64,000 nucleotides of DNA from positions 744,001-808,000 of the forward strand of contig VSJF01000012.1 in assembly GCA_009739215.1 (NCBI GenBank). The letters are read 5' to 3'. Under the pieces are notes generated by a model. It saw only the letters and a list, made by a program, of their open reading frames with translations, was not told the origin of the DNA and searched no databases. The stretch is from Floccularia luteovirens. Lineage: Eukaryota; Basidiomycota; Agaricomycetes; Agaricales; Squamanitaceae. Numbering within the stretch: the first letter of the stretch is position 1; every line of letters begins with the position of its first letter. Shown one piece after another: positions 1-10,972 of the stretch. The translations under genes and the position numbers were made by a program.

Positions 1-3000
1 TATCCTTATCAGCATCAGGAGATGGGACATCCATTTCCGTGAAACGGGATCGAATATTGGGTGGAAGATCCTTTTTACCGACGTCTGTTGCAGGATTCAT
101 ACACGCAAAGAGGCGGAAGTCTGGATGGCGAGGTATAGGTTCGAGAGAGCCATGCTCCGTGAGGGTGATAGATGCCGTTGGTCCATGTAACAAGCCAGAA
201 ATGCATTCCAGAGTTTCAGGACTCGCGAGATTGATTTCATCTAGCAATACCCTGACTATTTTATCATCAGAATCGGCCGGTTTGTGAAAAAAAAAATATG
301 TTTATCTCACCAGTCCCCAGAGCGTAATGCTTTCACTAATGGGCCTTCCACAAAACCAAATGCAAACTTCCCCTTCCCATGCACATGCTGAACCTCAAAT
401 TCTTCCACGTCATGTAAGAAAGTATCCCATTCTGCCTGCAAAGAACTGGACTCTGTAAGGGCTACTTTGCGACGCTTTTTTGGTAACTCCGATTCCGAAC
501 CCTTCGTTGTATCCACACTAGGCAACACAATGGGAATTAATAAACACCAATTTATCAAAAAAGCTCACTTATTCTCAGCTGCTTGCTTGGCTTGAATACG
601 TTCCTTTGCCAACCTTCCACTTTCCCTCCACAACCCAACAGCCCGTTTCCAATTCGCCTCCGTAACTAGCCTTTCTAACCTGAGTTTCAAATTTCTCATT
701 CTTCTTCCTACTAAAAGTCGCCCCGAAAATATTCAGATAACGTTCTTGGAGGGCAGATCCCGGAACACGCGTGTCGATAGGTTTCAAGCCACCTATTAGA
801 TCGGAAGATTCTGTCTGGTGCGAAAGGTTGAGGGAAATGAGAGGACGGTGGAGCAAGGAAGCGAGGTGGGTTATGATACTGGTTTTACCAGTGCCGGTTT
901 CACCTGTCAGAAGAACGGGTTCGCAGAGGGATACAGCGGTAGCGATCCTTGACAGCAAGATGATAGCAGGTCTATGCATGGCAAATGGTCGGGATACTGG
1001 AGAAAAAACACTCTTATTCGCGCGACAGGTTAATCTAGTCCTGCCAACATGTATAGCGACAACCTGGCCAGTTGACATTTTTCTCCAAGTCGAATTCTGG
1101 TACCCTTTTATTGAGAACAGATTCCCTACGTTCTACATCTATTCCAAGGTGGTCGGCAATAGTTGATGTTACGGCTTCAATGTGAGATTTTGCGGAAGTC
1201 GTTGATGCGCCTGCGCCAAAAAAAACGTCCCTGGCTTCAAGTAACATGTCCTCGCGTAAGGTCATATTTGGAAAGATATTGGAGAGCGAGAGAAGGTTGT
1301 CCTTCATCCGCGTTGACAATGTCCATCGGTAGGGTGGTAAGATGTAGGTAGAAGCCCTTTCGACGCGCGCACAGAATTTCTGCAAATCTTGTAGACCAAT
1401 ATTTCGTAAAGATGCAGTAGAACCCAATGCTCTGAGCGCATTCCATAAAAAGATAATGGCTTTTCCTGCCGGACCCGCGAGTCGAGGAAAACGTACAGCG
1501 ACAATATTCTCCAGTTCATTCGTTGATTGAGGATGCAAAATCATTTCATGGAATTTGTGTGCTCCAAAGAATGTAGGAGGGGGAAAACTTCCTTTACTGG
1601 ATGGAATTACAGAACGAGTAGCAAAAATCATGAAATTCTCGTGAGCAGTCAATCGCCCTCGGCCCGGTATGTCGAGGAATGCACGACCTCCTACCCATTT
1701 GTCGACTCTGAGAGTTTCGATTAGAGGTTTGATGACACCGAGAACTTCATTACTCCCTCGATCGATATCTTCAAATGCAACCCATTTCCCTTCGCGCATA
1801 GATCGAACGAGTACACCTTCTTTCCACTCAAAATTTCCTGGCGTCGTTGGTGAGGAGACATATGAACCAAGAAGAGCACGCGGGTCGAGGGAGGTGTCTG
1901 CTAGGTGGATGGTTATTATCTGGTTCTTCTCTGTAGGATATAGGATACCAGCGAGGTGTGACAGTAGAAGGGATTTCCCAGAGGATGGTGGGGATGTAAG
2001 AAGAGTGGGTACTCGAAGACAGATATATAAAGCAAGATTTCGTAACGCGTTTATTGCTGAAGGGACCTCTACCAAGAAGGAAGAGGGCTGGATGCCAGGA
2101 GATCGTAGTAATAATACACCATGTACATTTGCAATTAGAGAGCTGAGCCCATCTCAGTAAGGCCACAAATCCCTGAAAATTATACACGACTCACCAAAGG
2201 TCCGAAGACTGTAAACCCTCATCTACAACATCTGCTTCCCGAGTATAAAAGTCGAGAGGTTCAGTAACAATCCTATCCCGCTCTTCTTGTATCCTCCTCA
2301 GCTCAATGACAGGCATGACCCATCCATCCACCTCTTTTCTGGTGCCATCAACTTCACACCCATAATCTAACTGACAGTCTACACCACAAGGTTCTCCCAA
2401 AACTTCCATTTCTATCCTTAACCTCTCCGCCTCCCCCATTCCACTCTGCAAGGCATAACAACGTATAGCCATGAGGCGAACACCATTGTCAAGATGAGGT
2501 GTCCAGATTAAATGTGATAGAGGATCGAGGGACCAGTATGATTGGCTGGGTAGTTCTCTATTGGCTTGGAGAATTCTATAGTATGCTAGTAGCAGCCGAT
2601 GTAAGCGTGTAATGTTGAAAGTGAGTGAGGAAGGTGCTGTGGTGATGAATGCGAGGAGTCCATTAGGAAAGGAATTTTGTAGTAGTCTTGATAGTACACT
2701 AAATAAAAGGGATTTTTGAGACAGAAGCAGCACTAGAAATTCGAAAAAAACTCACGGGAAGATCTCTTCGTGCACTTCTAACAAGAAACACAACGCGACT
2801 AACTGATCTTCTACATTTTGAGTCTTTGAATCAAGCAACCATCTCGCAGTTAGATCAAGCAGTAGAGGTCGATAAAGTTTCGCAATAATCTGTGTTAAAG
2901 CTGGAATTGCAAGCAAGTTCGATAATTCAGCTAGTAGTTCGCTTTTAGCAGTAGATATTGATGCATTTTTGAGTTTAGCAAGATTCACTGCATAGGGTGA

Positions 3001-3093
3001 ATGTGCTGGAACGGATGATAGTAATAGTTGGAATTGTCGATGAAGATTTATTCCTAGCGGGTCATGAATAGCGTTTTCTGTGGTAAAAGACAT
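1..3093 (-). CDS. MDN1: Midasin (ribosome-maturation AAA ATPase), 5' part
   Basis: Partial gene; the N-terminus is at the right and the rest runs off the left edge. Midasin is the giant dynein-like AAA ATPase that removes assembly factors from pre-60S ribosomes. After a helical N-terminal region (starting MSFTTENAIHDPLG) comes AAA1 at about 2075-1100, with P-loop SPPSSGKS and Walker B-like VAFEDIDR. AAA2 follows at about 1000-1, with P-loop GETGTGKT and FGFVEGPLVKALRSGDW. The AAA1 P-loop has Ser where the first Gly is usual. Several short introns interrupt the frame. A donor near 2225 joined to an acceptor near 2180 restores the frame between the N-terminal region and AAA1. Family assignment is strong; individual exon edges are approximate. 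Confidence 0.87.
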
Positions 3094-3799
3094 GACGAGG
3101 ATGAGTTCATGAAATGATGTCTAGAGTTTTCGATTTGATGGTTCAGAATGCTTTTATTTCCCAGTCGTAGACGGTCCTTACCTGAAATTACAAGCTGACT
3201 TTTTATGATCAGCGCAACTCCCAAAAATTTTGTGACAACCAATTTCATGTCACATATTTTTTTATCTTATCAATTCCGAATATGGGTATATACATGTTTT
3301 ACTAACTACTCATGATATCGACCAATTGTTGGAGAAGTGCTTAGATACAAGTTGCAATGGAACGCTACAGTTCATGAGAGCTTTACAAAGAAAGTACCTA
3401 ACTCAAAAACCCAATCCGAGTTATCCAAAAAAAGTTATAATATACACCTCCACAGAAAGCTCCTAGTCCATACATGTAACGTTAGTGGTTGACCTTCACT
3501 AGGAAAGTTAGAAAATAAACAAAACCCGTCCGCGCAGTTCATTTTCAGCAATATGTGCGAGTACAGTATGACCATGGCTCTTGTCTTAATACGACCCGGT
3601 TGTCGAAGATTCGCACATAGCAAGTTTGTTCCCTTTGTGACCGTCTGGTGAGGCCTGCAGGCGAGATCAGAGGGTTCCATGATTGTATGGTGTCGACCAG
3701 CGTATATGCGTTGTTAAAAACGCATGTTGTCGACTAGATATCGCAGTCCACCGAGTTCATTGGCCCAAAGCTTGCCAAAGCCTGAACTAGTCAATCGTT
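3094..3799. other. Intergenic region between MDN1 and an F-box gene
   Basis: About 700 bases hold the upstream region of MDN1 and the 3' side of the F-box gene. Short open frames exist (for example near 3435-3680 on the minus strand) but show no recognisable domain. I see no repeat, RNA gene or mobile element. Confidence 0.5.
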
Positions 3800-5677
3800 T
3801 TATTCCACATCTTCGTCATTCTCATCCCAATCATCTGCTTCCTCTTCCCCTTCTACCTCCATTTGACTGTATATCCCATTTGCTTGGGCGACGACAACCT
3901 GTTCCACCTCATCTGGGTCTTCAACCTCCGCTTCTTCCCCTTCCTCCTCCTCCTCCTCTTCCTCTTCCTCCTCAAAGGGCTCAAATTTGATACCCCTCCC
4001 CTCAAATCTACCTGAAGATCTTCCATAGGGTAAGGGACAGAAACCAGCTGACACGAGTCCGTCAAGAACCGCATCGGCCCCCTTCAACCGCTCGCTCCAC
4101 TTGACCATCCAGCGATTTACTCCACATGTAACTTCTGTAAATTTGCCGCGATGTTTTATAATCGACACAATAGTTTCGCCAGATAATCCAGACGTTTGCA
4201 TTGTATGCAAGTTGGGGAGTAATAAGTTTCGTTTCAGTCGTAAATTCCTTTGTGTTGTCGTTTCGTCTATGGTGCCATCACAATCTGATGTCGTCTCAAC
4301 ATGTCCACTATCGTCCAATACCTGGTGTAGATCACTGTCAATGTTGTCTTGTTCACCCTCCCCTGCCAATACTTTCCAGAACCCTTCATTTACCCTTGTA
4401 AAATCCACTTTCAGAACCTTGACCCCTACCAAGGCCCTGAGAAGGGCTCTCCAAATGTCAATACTGCACTCTAGCGCCGTGATGACAAGAACCTCGATCT
4501 TTTCCAGGCATAGGATTGGGAGGTGGGAAAGAGGTTCTACAGAAGAGTCAACGGATGGCGTGTGAGAGCCTGGAAATGGCAATGAATGATGGGAAGGTGA
4601 CAGTGCTGTGTTGGTGGGACTAGCACTATCAATTGGGGAGGCCACTGAGGCCTCACGACCGCCGTTACCCACGAGAAGTTGCACGAATGGAGTGTAGTCC
4701 TGTTCTGGAAGGTTAAGACTGAGCTTCGACACCGCCGGCATGTAGAGCCGTTCCATGAGGCGACATAAATAATCTGGATCAAGGTCGGTAAGAATCAGAA
4801 CCTGTAAAGTTTCCATGCGAATCCTAGTCTGAATCCCAGGCCATATGTATTCCGGTTCGTCATTGGCTACTTTGGGGCCGGAATAGTGCACAGAGAGAGT
4901 ATGAAGTTCCGGGCTGCGCAGCATCCTTTCCCACAGGTCATAGGTTGGTCTGATGATATTGGGGTGAAGAGCAAGTTCAAGGTTGCGCAGATTGGACAGG
5001 TAAGGACTGCGGTCCCACGGAAGGTTGACACCAATTAATGAAACGTTTTTCAGGCGGGGCAGGTCGTTGCCGAAAACGACCACAGGTGGTCTGTAGGTTG
5101 CGAGATAGAGATTTTGTGAAGTGCGAAAATCCTCAAAATGGTACAGTTGGAGGGTTTCGAGATTCGGGGCACCCCCACAAGAGCCTAGGTGGACCCTTGC
5201 TTGGCCTTTACAGTCATTATCGCGTATTTTGAGATGGAAAGCTCGCCATCGTTTAACGTGGGGCATGATGATCGTAAATATCTCGCGTATTTCTTTTCTG
5301 CATAAGTTGATACCTGGAATGTAGTCCTCCAAAGCTACGGTATCAACTAATATATCAAGGAGATATGCACCAGAAGAACAGCAACGTTCGAGATACGCAA
5401 TCGCGCGGGGGATGTGTGATGGCTCACGGAAATAGAGAGTGGCCCATAGAGAGGGGGTACGCAAGGCTATCTGGCGCCAATGATGACAAATTTGGGAAAC
5501 TAAGACCTGAAAATTTGTAGACGGAACAGCATAGTAGTGCTGATCAGGCTTGAGCAAGAAGGGAGAGGTAGAATAAGGAGAGTCTTGAGCAGCACCAAGA
5601 ATGAAAATACGAGAGAGAAGTTCAACGGGGAGAGAATGGATAGAGGAATTGCGAGAGAAGAAGGTTAGTGGAGGCAT
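3800..5677 (-). CDS. F-box domain protein with acidic C-terminus
   Basis: Single-exon gene of 625 residues. Residues about 12-70 form an F-box of the type common in Agaricomycetes: SLPVELLSRIFILGA, a variable loop, then VSQICHHWRQIALRTPSLWATLYF. The middle resembles degenerate leucine-rich repeats (LPRLKNVSLIGVNLPWD, LRNLELALHP, LHTLSVHYSG). The last 60 residues are extremely acidic, with an almost unbroken Glu run around residues 570-580 followed by Asp/Glu-rich sequence. F-box proteins normally bind Skp1 in SCF ubiquitin ligases; the target cannot be read from sequence. The ATG at 5675-5677 is the first in frame. Such genes form large, fast-changing families, so orthology is not claimed. 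Confidence 0.8.
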   Translation of the reverse strand: MPPLTFFSRNSSIHSLPVELLSRIFILGAAQDSPYSTSPFLLKPDQHYYAVPSTNFQVLVSQICHHWRQIALRTPSLWATLYFREPSHIPRAIAYLERCCSSGAYLLDILVDTVALEDYIPGINLCRKEIREIFTIIMPHVKRWRAFHLKIRDNDCKGQARVHLGSCGGAPNLETLQLYHFEDFRTSQNLYLATYRPPVVVFGNDLPRLKNVSLIGVNLPWDRSPYLSNLRNLELALHPNIIRPTYDLWERMLRSPELHTLSVHYSGPKVANDEPEYIWPGIQTRIRMETLQVLILTDLDPDYLCRLMERLYMPAVSKLSLNLPEQDYTPFVQLLVGNGGREASVASPIDSASPTNTALSPSHHSLPFPGSHTPSVDSSVEPLSHLPILCLEKIEVLVITALECSIDIWRALLRALVGVKVLKVDFTRVNEGFWKVLAGEGEQDNIDSDLHQVLDDSGHVETTSDCDGTIDETTTQRNLRLKRNLLLPNLHTMQTSGLSGETIVSIIKHRGKFTEVTCGVNRWMVKWSERLKGADAVLDGLVSAGFCPLPYGRSSGRFEGRGIKFEPFEEEEEEEEEEEGEEAEVEDPDEVEQVVVAQANGIYSQMEVEGEEEADDWDENDEDVE

Positions 5678-5825
5678 AAAGAAGAAGAACTAGGAAGAGA
5701 AGAAAAGTATTATAGAGAGCATGAAGAGGGTGGCCGAGTAAGAGCCCTGATGACGGACGGAGCGAGACGGAGATACTGGCTGAGACTATACTAAGTAGGC
5801 TACGTATACTCTATTACGGTAATCA

Positions 5826-7481
5826 CTAAGCGAAGTACATCAGATCATTCTTTTTCTTGCTTTGCACTGTCCAATTCAATCAGTCAAATCTGTCATTTCT
5901 TAACAAATCATTATTCTCACCTTCCGCGATGCCGCTCAGGAAATTCTCATGATTCAGTTTCGTCGCTCCTTCCCGCAATGCTATCATTCCTGCCTCAACA
6001 CACACTGCTTTCAACTGTGCTGCATTAAACTCATCCGTGCTCCTCGCCAACTCCTCATAGTTCACATCCGTCGACACCGTCATCTTGCGTGAGTGGATCT
6101 CCAGTATTCGTGCACGTGCGGTTTCGTTGGGCAGTGGAAATTCAATCTTCCGGTCAAGACGTCCAGACCGAAGAAGGGCGGGATCGAGAATATCAATTCG
6201 ATTCGTAGCAGCGATCACCTATTGTTAGCAAATTACTTTTAGCCGTTTTTTCCCTTTCTTTTTCAACAACGTGCCAACCTTGATCCTATCATCACTGCCG
6301 AACCCGTCCAGCTGGTTCAACAGTTCCAACATAGTCCTTTGCACTTCGCGATCTCCACTCTTTTCAGAGTCGAACCGCTTAGTTCCAATAGCATCCAGTT
6401 CATCAATAAATATAATTGCAGGTGCTTTCTCTTTCGCCAACGCAAATGCATCACGGACGAGCTTTGCACCATCTCCGATAAACATCTGGACCAGAGAAGG
6501 ACCGGCGAGTTTGAGATAGCACGCCTTTGTGGAGGCAGCACATGCTCGAGCTAAGAGCGTTTTACCGGTACCTTGAGAAAATCAAATTGAGTTAGAGACC
6601 TATAAAGTTTGTGAAAGTTTCAAGTCAACTGACCAGGGGGTCCGTACATCAAACATCCTTTGGGGGGTTTTATTCCAAGTGTTTTGAATTTCTCCGCATG
6701 TTCCATAGGAAGGACGATAGCTTCTACTAATTCCTCAATCTGTTTCTCCAATCCACCAATATCTGTATACGTCTCAGTAGGTCGTTCATCAACTTCCATA
6801 GCTTTCACACGAGGATCGAATTCTGCTGGGAGAGTATCCAGGACAAGGTAAGAATCCTTGTTTACACCGACGAGATCGCCAGGTTTGAGCTTTTCTGGGG
6901 GGACAAGACCAATCATAGGCAAGAACACAGTTTGACGGGTAGATGTTTTGACAACAGCACATTTCCCCTTGCGCATCGAGTCCAGGTCCTGGTTGGCTCC
7001 GTCTTCTTCGATTTCCGGGTCGACATCAAGGATCTGCCAAAGGTAAATACGACTATACGCATTCGTAAATAAATGATTATACCTCAACGATGTTCCCGAC
7101 AAGATATGGCAGGACCTTGTTTTGCTTAATTTTCTCTCCATTATCTCTGATCTTTTCTTTCATAACGCTTTGTTCGTGTTGCAAGCGTAACGTTTCCGAC
7201 CTTATAACCTATGATGGGTTACAAAACTTGAGATTAATAATTTCCAAAAGATAAAAACACACCTTGAGATCGTTCTCGATGAGGCGTACTCTTGTAAGAA
7301 TTTCATCTGTGCTCAAATTCATTATATCCTCCGGGATATCTTCCCATGTTTCTTCAGGAGGAGCGTCCGGAGTTGTATCCATAGCTGCTTCTGCAGCGGG
7401 TGTGTTGGGTGCAGGCGCATCTTCTGGTTTCTTATCATTATTTGTAGGATTATTTCCCGGTGGCGGTGGTGCAGAAGACAT
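5826..7481 (-). CDS. RPT5: 26S proteasome regulatory ATPase Rpt5
   Basis: One of six AAA ATPases in the proteasome base that unfold ubiquitinated substrates. The start MSSAPPPPG opens a Pro/Ala-rich acidic N-terminus, followed by an OB-like domain (NIVEV near 7085, [19 protein letters not shown]). The AAA domain has P-loop GPPG split by an intron from [13 protein letters not shown], Walker [12 protein letters not shown] and the arginine-finger region [16 protein letters not shown]. The last coding exon is only 41 nt (5826-5866) after an intron at 5867-5920. It completes [17 protein letters not shown], ending at TAG 5826-5828. The family's C-terminal HbYX motif is here Tyr-Phe-Ala. The gene is divergent from EAF6, with 145 bp between the start codons. 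Confidence 0.95.
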
Positions 7482-7626
7482 TCTAGTAGTGGTAGATAGT
7501 AATTTGGATCCTAATGCGCGCAAGAGTACGCGTGTCCCATTTACCAAGATGTGAACAAACAGACGCAAACAGCGCATAGAATGTGGTAATTTCATGACAA
7601 CTAAGAGCTGAGGCCAAACACCAACG
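7482..7626. promoter_or_regulatory. Shared divergent promoter, RPT5/EAF6
   Basis: The 145 bp between the RPT5 and EAF6 start codons must hold both 5' UTRs and core promoters. No clear TATA box is visible; one GC-rich stretch (TACGCGTG) lies near 7530. Confidence 0.6.
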
Positions 7627-8335
7627 ATGGCGGACGCTGCAACTGTGGGCCCGTCTGCGGACGATAGGTCTCGCTATGAGACTTTGAAGAAAGAACTCAT
7701 ACAAGCTCTCCCCAAGAAACGGGCTGTAGACAAGCAGTTGGTATGTCACAACAAACAAACCACTCCCTTTTCAGCAACTTGTGCTCATGAAGCTATGTGA
7801 TTTCGTACATAGGCACAGATTGAAGTCCAGATTTATCACCTCGAAGCTTCGTACCTAACAGAAACTGCAGCTCACAGCGGTGGAAATATCATACAAGGCT
7901 TTGATGGATATCTAAAGAACCAAAGTGTTGGACGAAGAAAGTATGAGGTCAACGACAACGATAGGATTTTTTCTAATAGCAGCTTAACATATACCAAGGT
8001 ACGTTCTACTTTCTTTTCTGCTGCTACCGATGTATTCATCCTTGCCCTAGTCAATCGAGCTTATGGGCGAAGATGAAACACCCGCCACCGCAAATGAGGA
8101 ATACGTTAAAACCCCCACTCCTGGTGTCACCACTGTCATTGTACCCCCAGCCCCTCGAAACCAAGAGATTTCGGTTGCACAACAAAAAAGGAACAGAGAT
8201 AAGGAATATCAGAGAAAGAAACGCGCTAGTGCCAGTTTGAGAAGTACGGGTGAGAGTGAAGACGAGCCTGCCAGTGCTATAAGTGCATCTTCGAGAAGAC
8301 CGACGAAGAGAGCTCGGCTTGCAGACGATGATTAG
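7627..8335 (+). CDS. EAF6: NuA4 histone acetyltransferase subunit Eaf6
   Basis: Three exons, 7627-7740, 7813-7998 and 8051-8335, encode 194 residues, all joins in phase. Eaf6 is a small coiled-coil subunit of NuA4/MOZ-type histone acetyltransferases. Residues about 15-75 match the family: a heptad-rich helix (KKELIQALPKKRAVDKQL), then QIEVQIYHLEASYL and the hallmark GNIIQGFDGYLKN, continuing to DRIFSNSSLTY. The C-terminal half is low-complexity and basic (NRDKEYQRKKR, RRPTKRARLADDD), suiting a nuclear protein. The ATG at 7627 is the first in frame and gives a full-length domain. Divergent from RPT5. Confidence 0.9.
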
Positions 8336-8444
8336 AACATGTTGGAGGATAATTCTCCCCTTTGGTGTTTTCTCTGGTTACAAACCTTGCATGTATATTA
8401 GATTGAACTTATTCTTTACAATATTCCAAACCTGTATTTACTCA

Positions 8445-9404
8445 TTATACATCTAATGCATTTAATAATGTTCTAATGCCTACTGCATCCGTACCACCAC
8501 CATCCGGATCTACAGCTTCAATACATCGTGAAATTGCAATCACCTGTCTGAGTTCCTTCGCATTGATCCATACGCGGCCATTAACACCTACCGCCGCTTC
8601 TAAAGGGAATCTTCCACCAAGTAGTGGAAGTAAAAAATGCTGAGGGTCCAACAGCCTGGAATGACCACTGTTAGTCGGCCCGCAGAATAGAGGTAACACC
8701 CGCGGAAAACCCGCAAAGAGGAAAGTGTGGTGAAAAAACCAAGGAATAAAAAGAAACCAAAAGGGAAACGACTCAACTCCCTACACAACTTAAGACTGCA
8801 TCTGACTACAAGGCCACCTTTCAATTCGCCAAACCCTTCCGATTTACGAGTTTGCGCGTCAAAGCACTCTAACTCTGGTTCCATATCTTTGTGGGCTAGA
8901 GATACTCGGGCGTAAACTAAGTGTCCAACCTAGGGGTCGGATTTTATATTTCAGTAGTATTTCGGAACTATGGAAGACTCATACCTTGAGATTTGGTTTA
9001 CTCCGTTTCGTAGCACCTTCAAATGCTAGTGCATCAAGTGATGCAGGATGCGCGGAACCAATGTCTACTCGATATGCCTCTCCTAGTCGATGTGTGATCA
9101 CACCAATAACAGACTCTTGTGCCGTAGGGACATACTAAGACGAAAAAATCAAAGAATTAGAATCAGTGTCAGAACCAGAATCAGATATCACGAACGAGAT
9201 ACCACGCACACGCCTTGAATTTCCCTCAACCCACCACTTGCTGCCGTTTGCTGAATGTTTTAGAATACCTGCATGTGTAGAGGTTATAGTCGTTTCCGAG
9301 GTTAATGTACTCGCGTTAAGAGATGATTGCTGCAAAAGGCCTGGTCCGAGTTTAAGATTCACATGTTGTGCGGCTATGCGTTCGCCAGGAAGCACAAATG
9401 ACAT
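8445..9404 (-). CDS. RRP40: RNA exosome cap subunit Rrp40
   Basis: Rrp40 (EXOSC3) is an S1/KH cap subunit of the RNA exosome, guiding RNA to the nuclease channel. Exon 1 starts MSFVLPGERIAAQ and carries LKLGPGLLQQ and NSRR. After an intron ending near 9137, exon 2 gives YVPTAQESVIGVITHRLGEAYRVDI. Exon 3 gives VGHLVYARVSLAHKDMEPEL, then FDAQTRKSEGFGELKGG. The last exon gives the KH-like C-terminus LLDPQHFLLPLLGGRFPLEA and GVNGRVWINAKEL, ending at TAA 8445-8447. These are signature segments of the family in the right order. The gene is divergent from VPS37, with 109 bp between starts. Confidence 0.93.
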
Positions 9405-9513
9405 GACGGTTATTGGAGAGTTTCGCGATTGTCTAAAATTATATCTTGCGGACTCTGTAACTCTGCAACGTACTACAATCTTGGACTCTGGCTCTTACAG
9501 ACACTACTTTCTA
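9405..9513. promoter_or_regulatory. Shared divergent promoter, RRP40/VPS37
   Basis: Only 109 bp separate the two start codons, so regulatory sequence and 5' UTRs must overlap or extend into the neighbouring gene. No TATA box seen. Confidence 0.55.
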
Positions 9514-10282
9514 ATGGCTACACCATTGCTAGCAGAGTTCCCAGAACTATCACATCTTTCGTATGTTCTGATTACCTGTCAAATTGTGCATCCATCGTGA
9601 GATCAATTAATACCCTTTGTCTTGTTAATCATTGTAGAAGAGAAGAACTCGAAGACCTATTGGCTGATCCAGTCTATTTCCAAGCCATCTTTCATTCTCT
9701 GAATCGAGTTAAGGATGTTTATCGGCAACAAGCTGAACTTGGCTATGCCAATGAAGCAATCGCTAGTACGTTATCTGATCCTTGTGATGATGACGCACAT
9801 ACTAATTTATTATGATACAACATAGCGAATAATTTGCAGCTGCAGCAAACGTTATATGATCTACGAGCAGAAACCAAGGATACCTTTGATGAGGCAAAGA
9901 GACTAGAAGCAAGGTGGAAAGAATTAGAGAAAGAACAGAGAGAGGTTTACCAGGTTCGTTTGCAATCTTTGCTTTGATCATCTACAGCACCCTCACACAT
10001 AGTATACTTGTCAAGCGTTTCACACCTCAATTTCTCCTGATGCGACTTCGGCACAGCATAACGGCACAAGACGAAGCATCTGAATCTTTAGCATCTGATT
10101 TTGTTCAACAGCAACAGTCAACTTCAATCGGGGGAACTGGTTCGGGGACCGGCACACCGAATGGAGGAGCAGAAATCGATGAATTTGTAAGACAATTCAA
10201 AGAACTTAGAAAGGTGTACCACAAAAGGGCAATGTGGGGTGAAAAATGGGCCAATGATCAGGTTGTTTGGAGAGAAGATTGA
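9514..10282 (+). CDS. VPS37: ESCRT-I subunit Vps37 (Mod(r) domain)
   Basis: Vps37 is the stalk subunit of ESCRT-I, which sorts ubiquitinated membrane proteins into multivesicular bodies. The start MATPLLAEFPELSHLS comes from a short first exon. After an intron ending near 9638 the frame continues REELEDLLADPVYFQAIFHS. The Mod(r) coiled-coil domain follows across two more introns: QLQQTLYDLRAETKDTFDEA, then LEARWKELEKEQREVYQ and RFTPQFLLMRLRHSITAQDE, then SESLASDF. After a Gln/Ser/Gly linker the protein ends with a basic helix (EFVRQFKELRKVYHKRA). The ATG at 9514 is chosen because it leads straight into the conserved first helix with a good donor. Confidence 0.88.
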
Positions 10283-10972
10283 TTGTAGATGTTATTGAGT
10301 ATGGGAACCTGGGGAACGTTACACGAACAATTAAGCAAGTGAGTTGATTAGTACATGCGATGTGACTCTCTTATAGGCCAACAGCTTCCATGAACTTAGC
10401 GATTCCACTATTGCCTATATTTCGGACCGAAGATTAAACGAAACTCTCTACTTATAATGCTGACTCGAAAGTCATATATTCAGCAAATAATCCCCCTACA
10501 TCTAAATATGTTAAACCATCGACATATCTATCTTTTCTAAAATCTTCAGATCTTTTCGACCATCCCCAACGTTGTCAAAAAAAAACAGACCCCACAAATC
10601 AATCTCCAGACGGCATTTTTTGTTCCACTCTAAACCTCGGATACTTTACGGGACAATTCCCTCAGCTCGCATACAATCATACATACCAATCATTGATACA
10701 ATTCAGGCACGCTTAGTTGTTTGACATAGAGGCTTTTCCGACTTTATAGCGCAATCTCAATAACATGCGGTGCCGCAACAATAGTCCCAAGTCCTATTAT
10801 TCTCCACTGTGAAGATTATATATCAGAACCTCGGGCAACCATGTTTTCTATCTCAATTATCAAGCTTTTTGCCGATGAAAACGCGTGCATTGAGATACTA
10901 AGTAGGGGAAACAAAGCTACAAACACCTTATATAAAGATCTGGGTAGCAAAATGGAGATCCGCTAGGTCACA
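10283..10972. promoter_or_regulatory. Intergenic region with AA9 promoter
   Basis: AT-rich, non-coding. It holds the 3' side of VPS37 and the promoter of the first AA9 gene, including a TATA box (TATATAAA, 10929-10936) 37 nt before that start codon. No other structure recognised. Confidence 0.6.

Noticed and set aside
3435..3680. 81-codon minus-strand open frame between MDN1 and the F-box gene
   Set aside because: No domain, no splice partners, and composition like the surrounding intergenic sequence.
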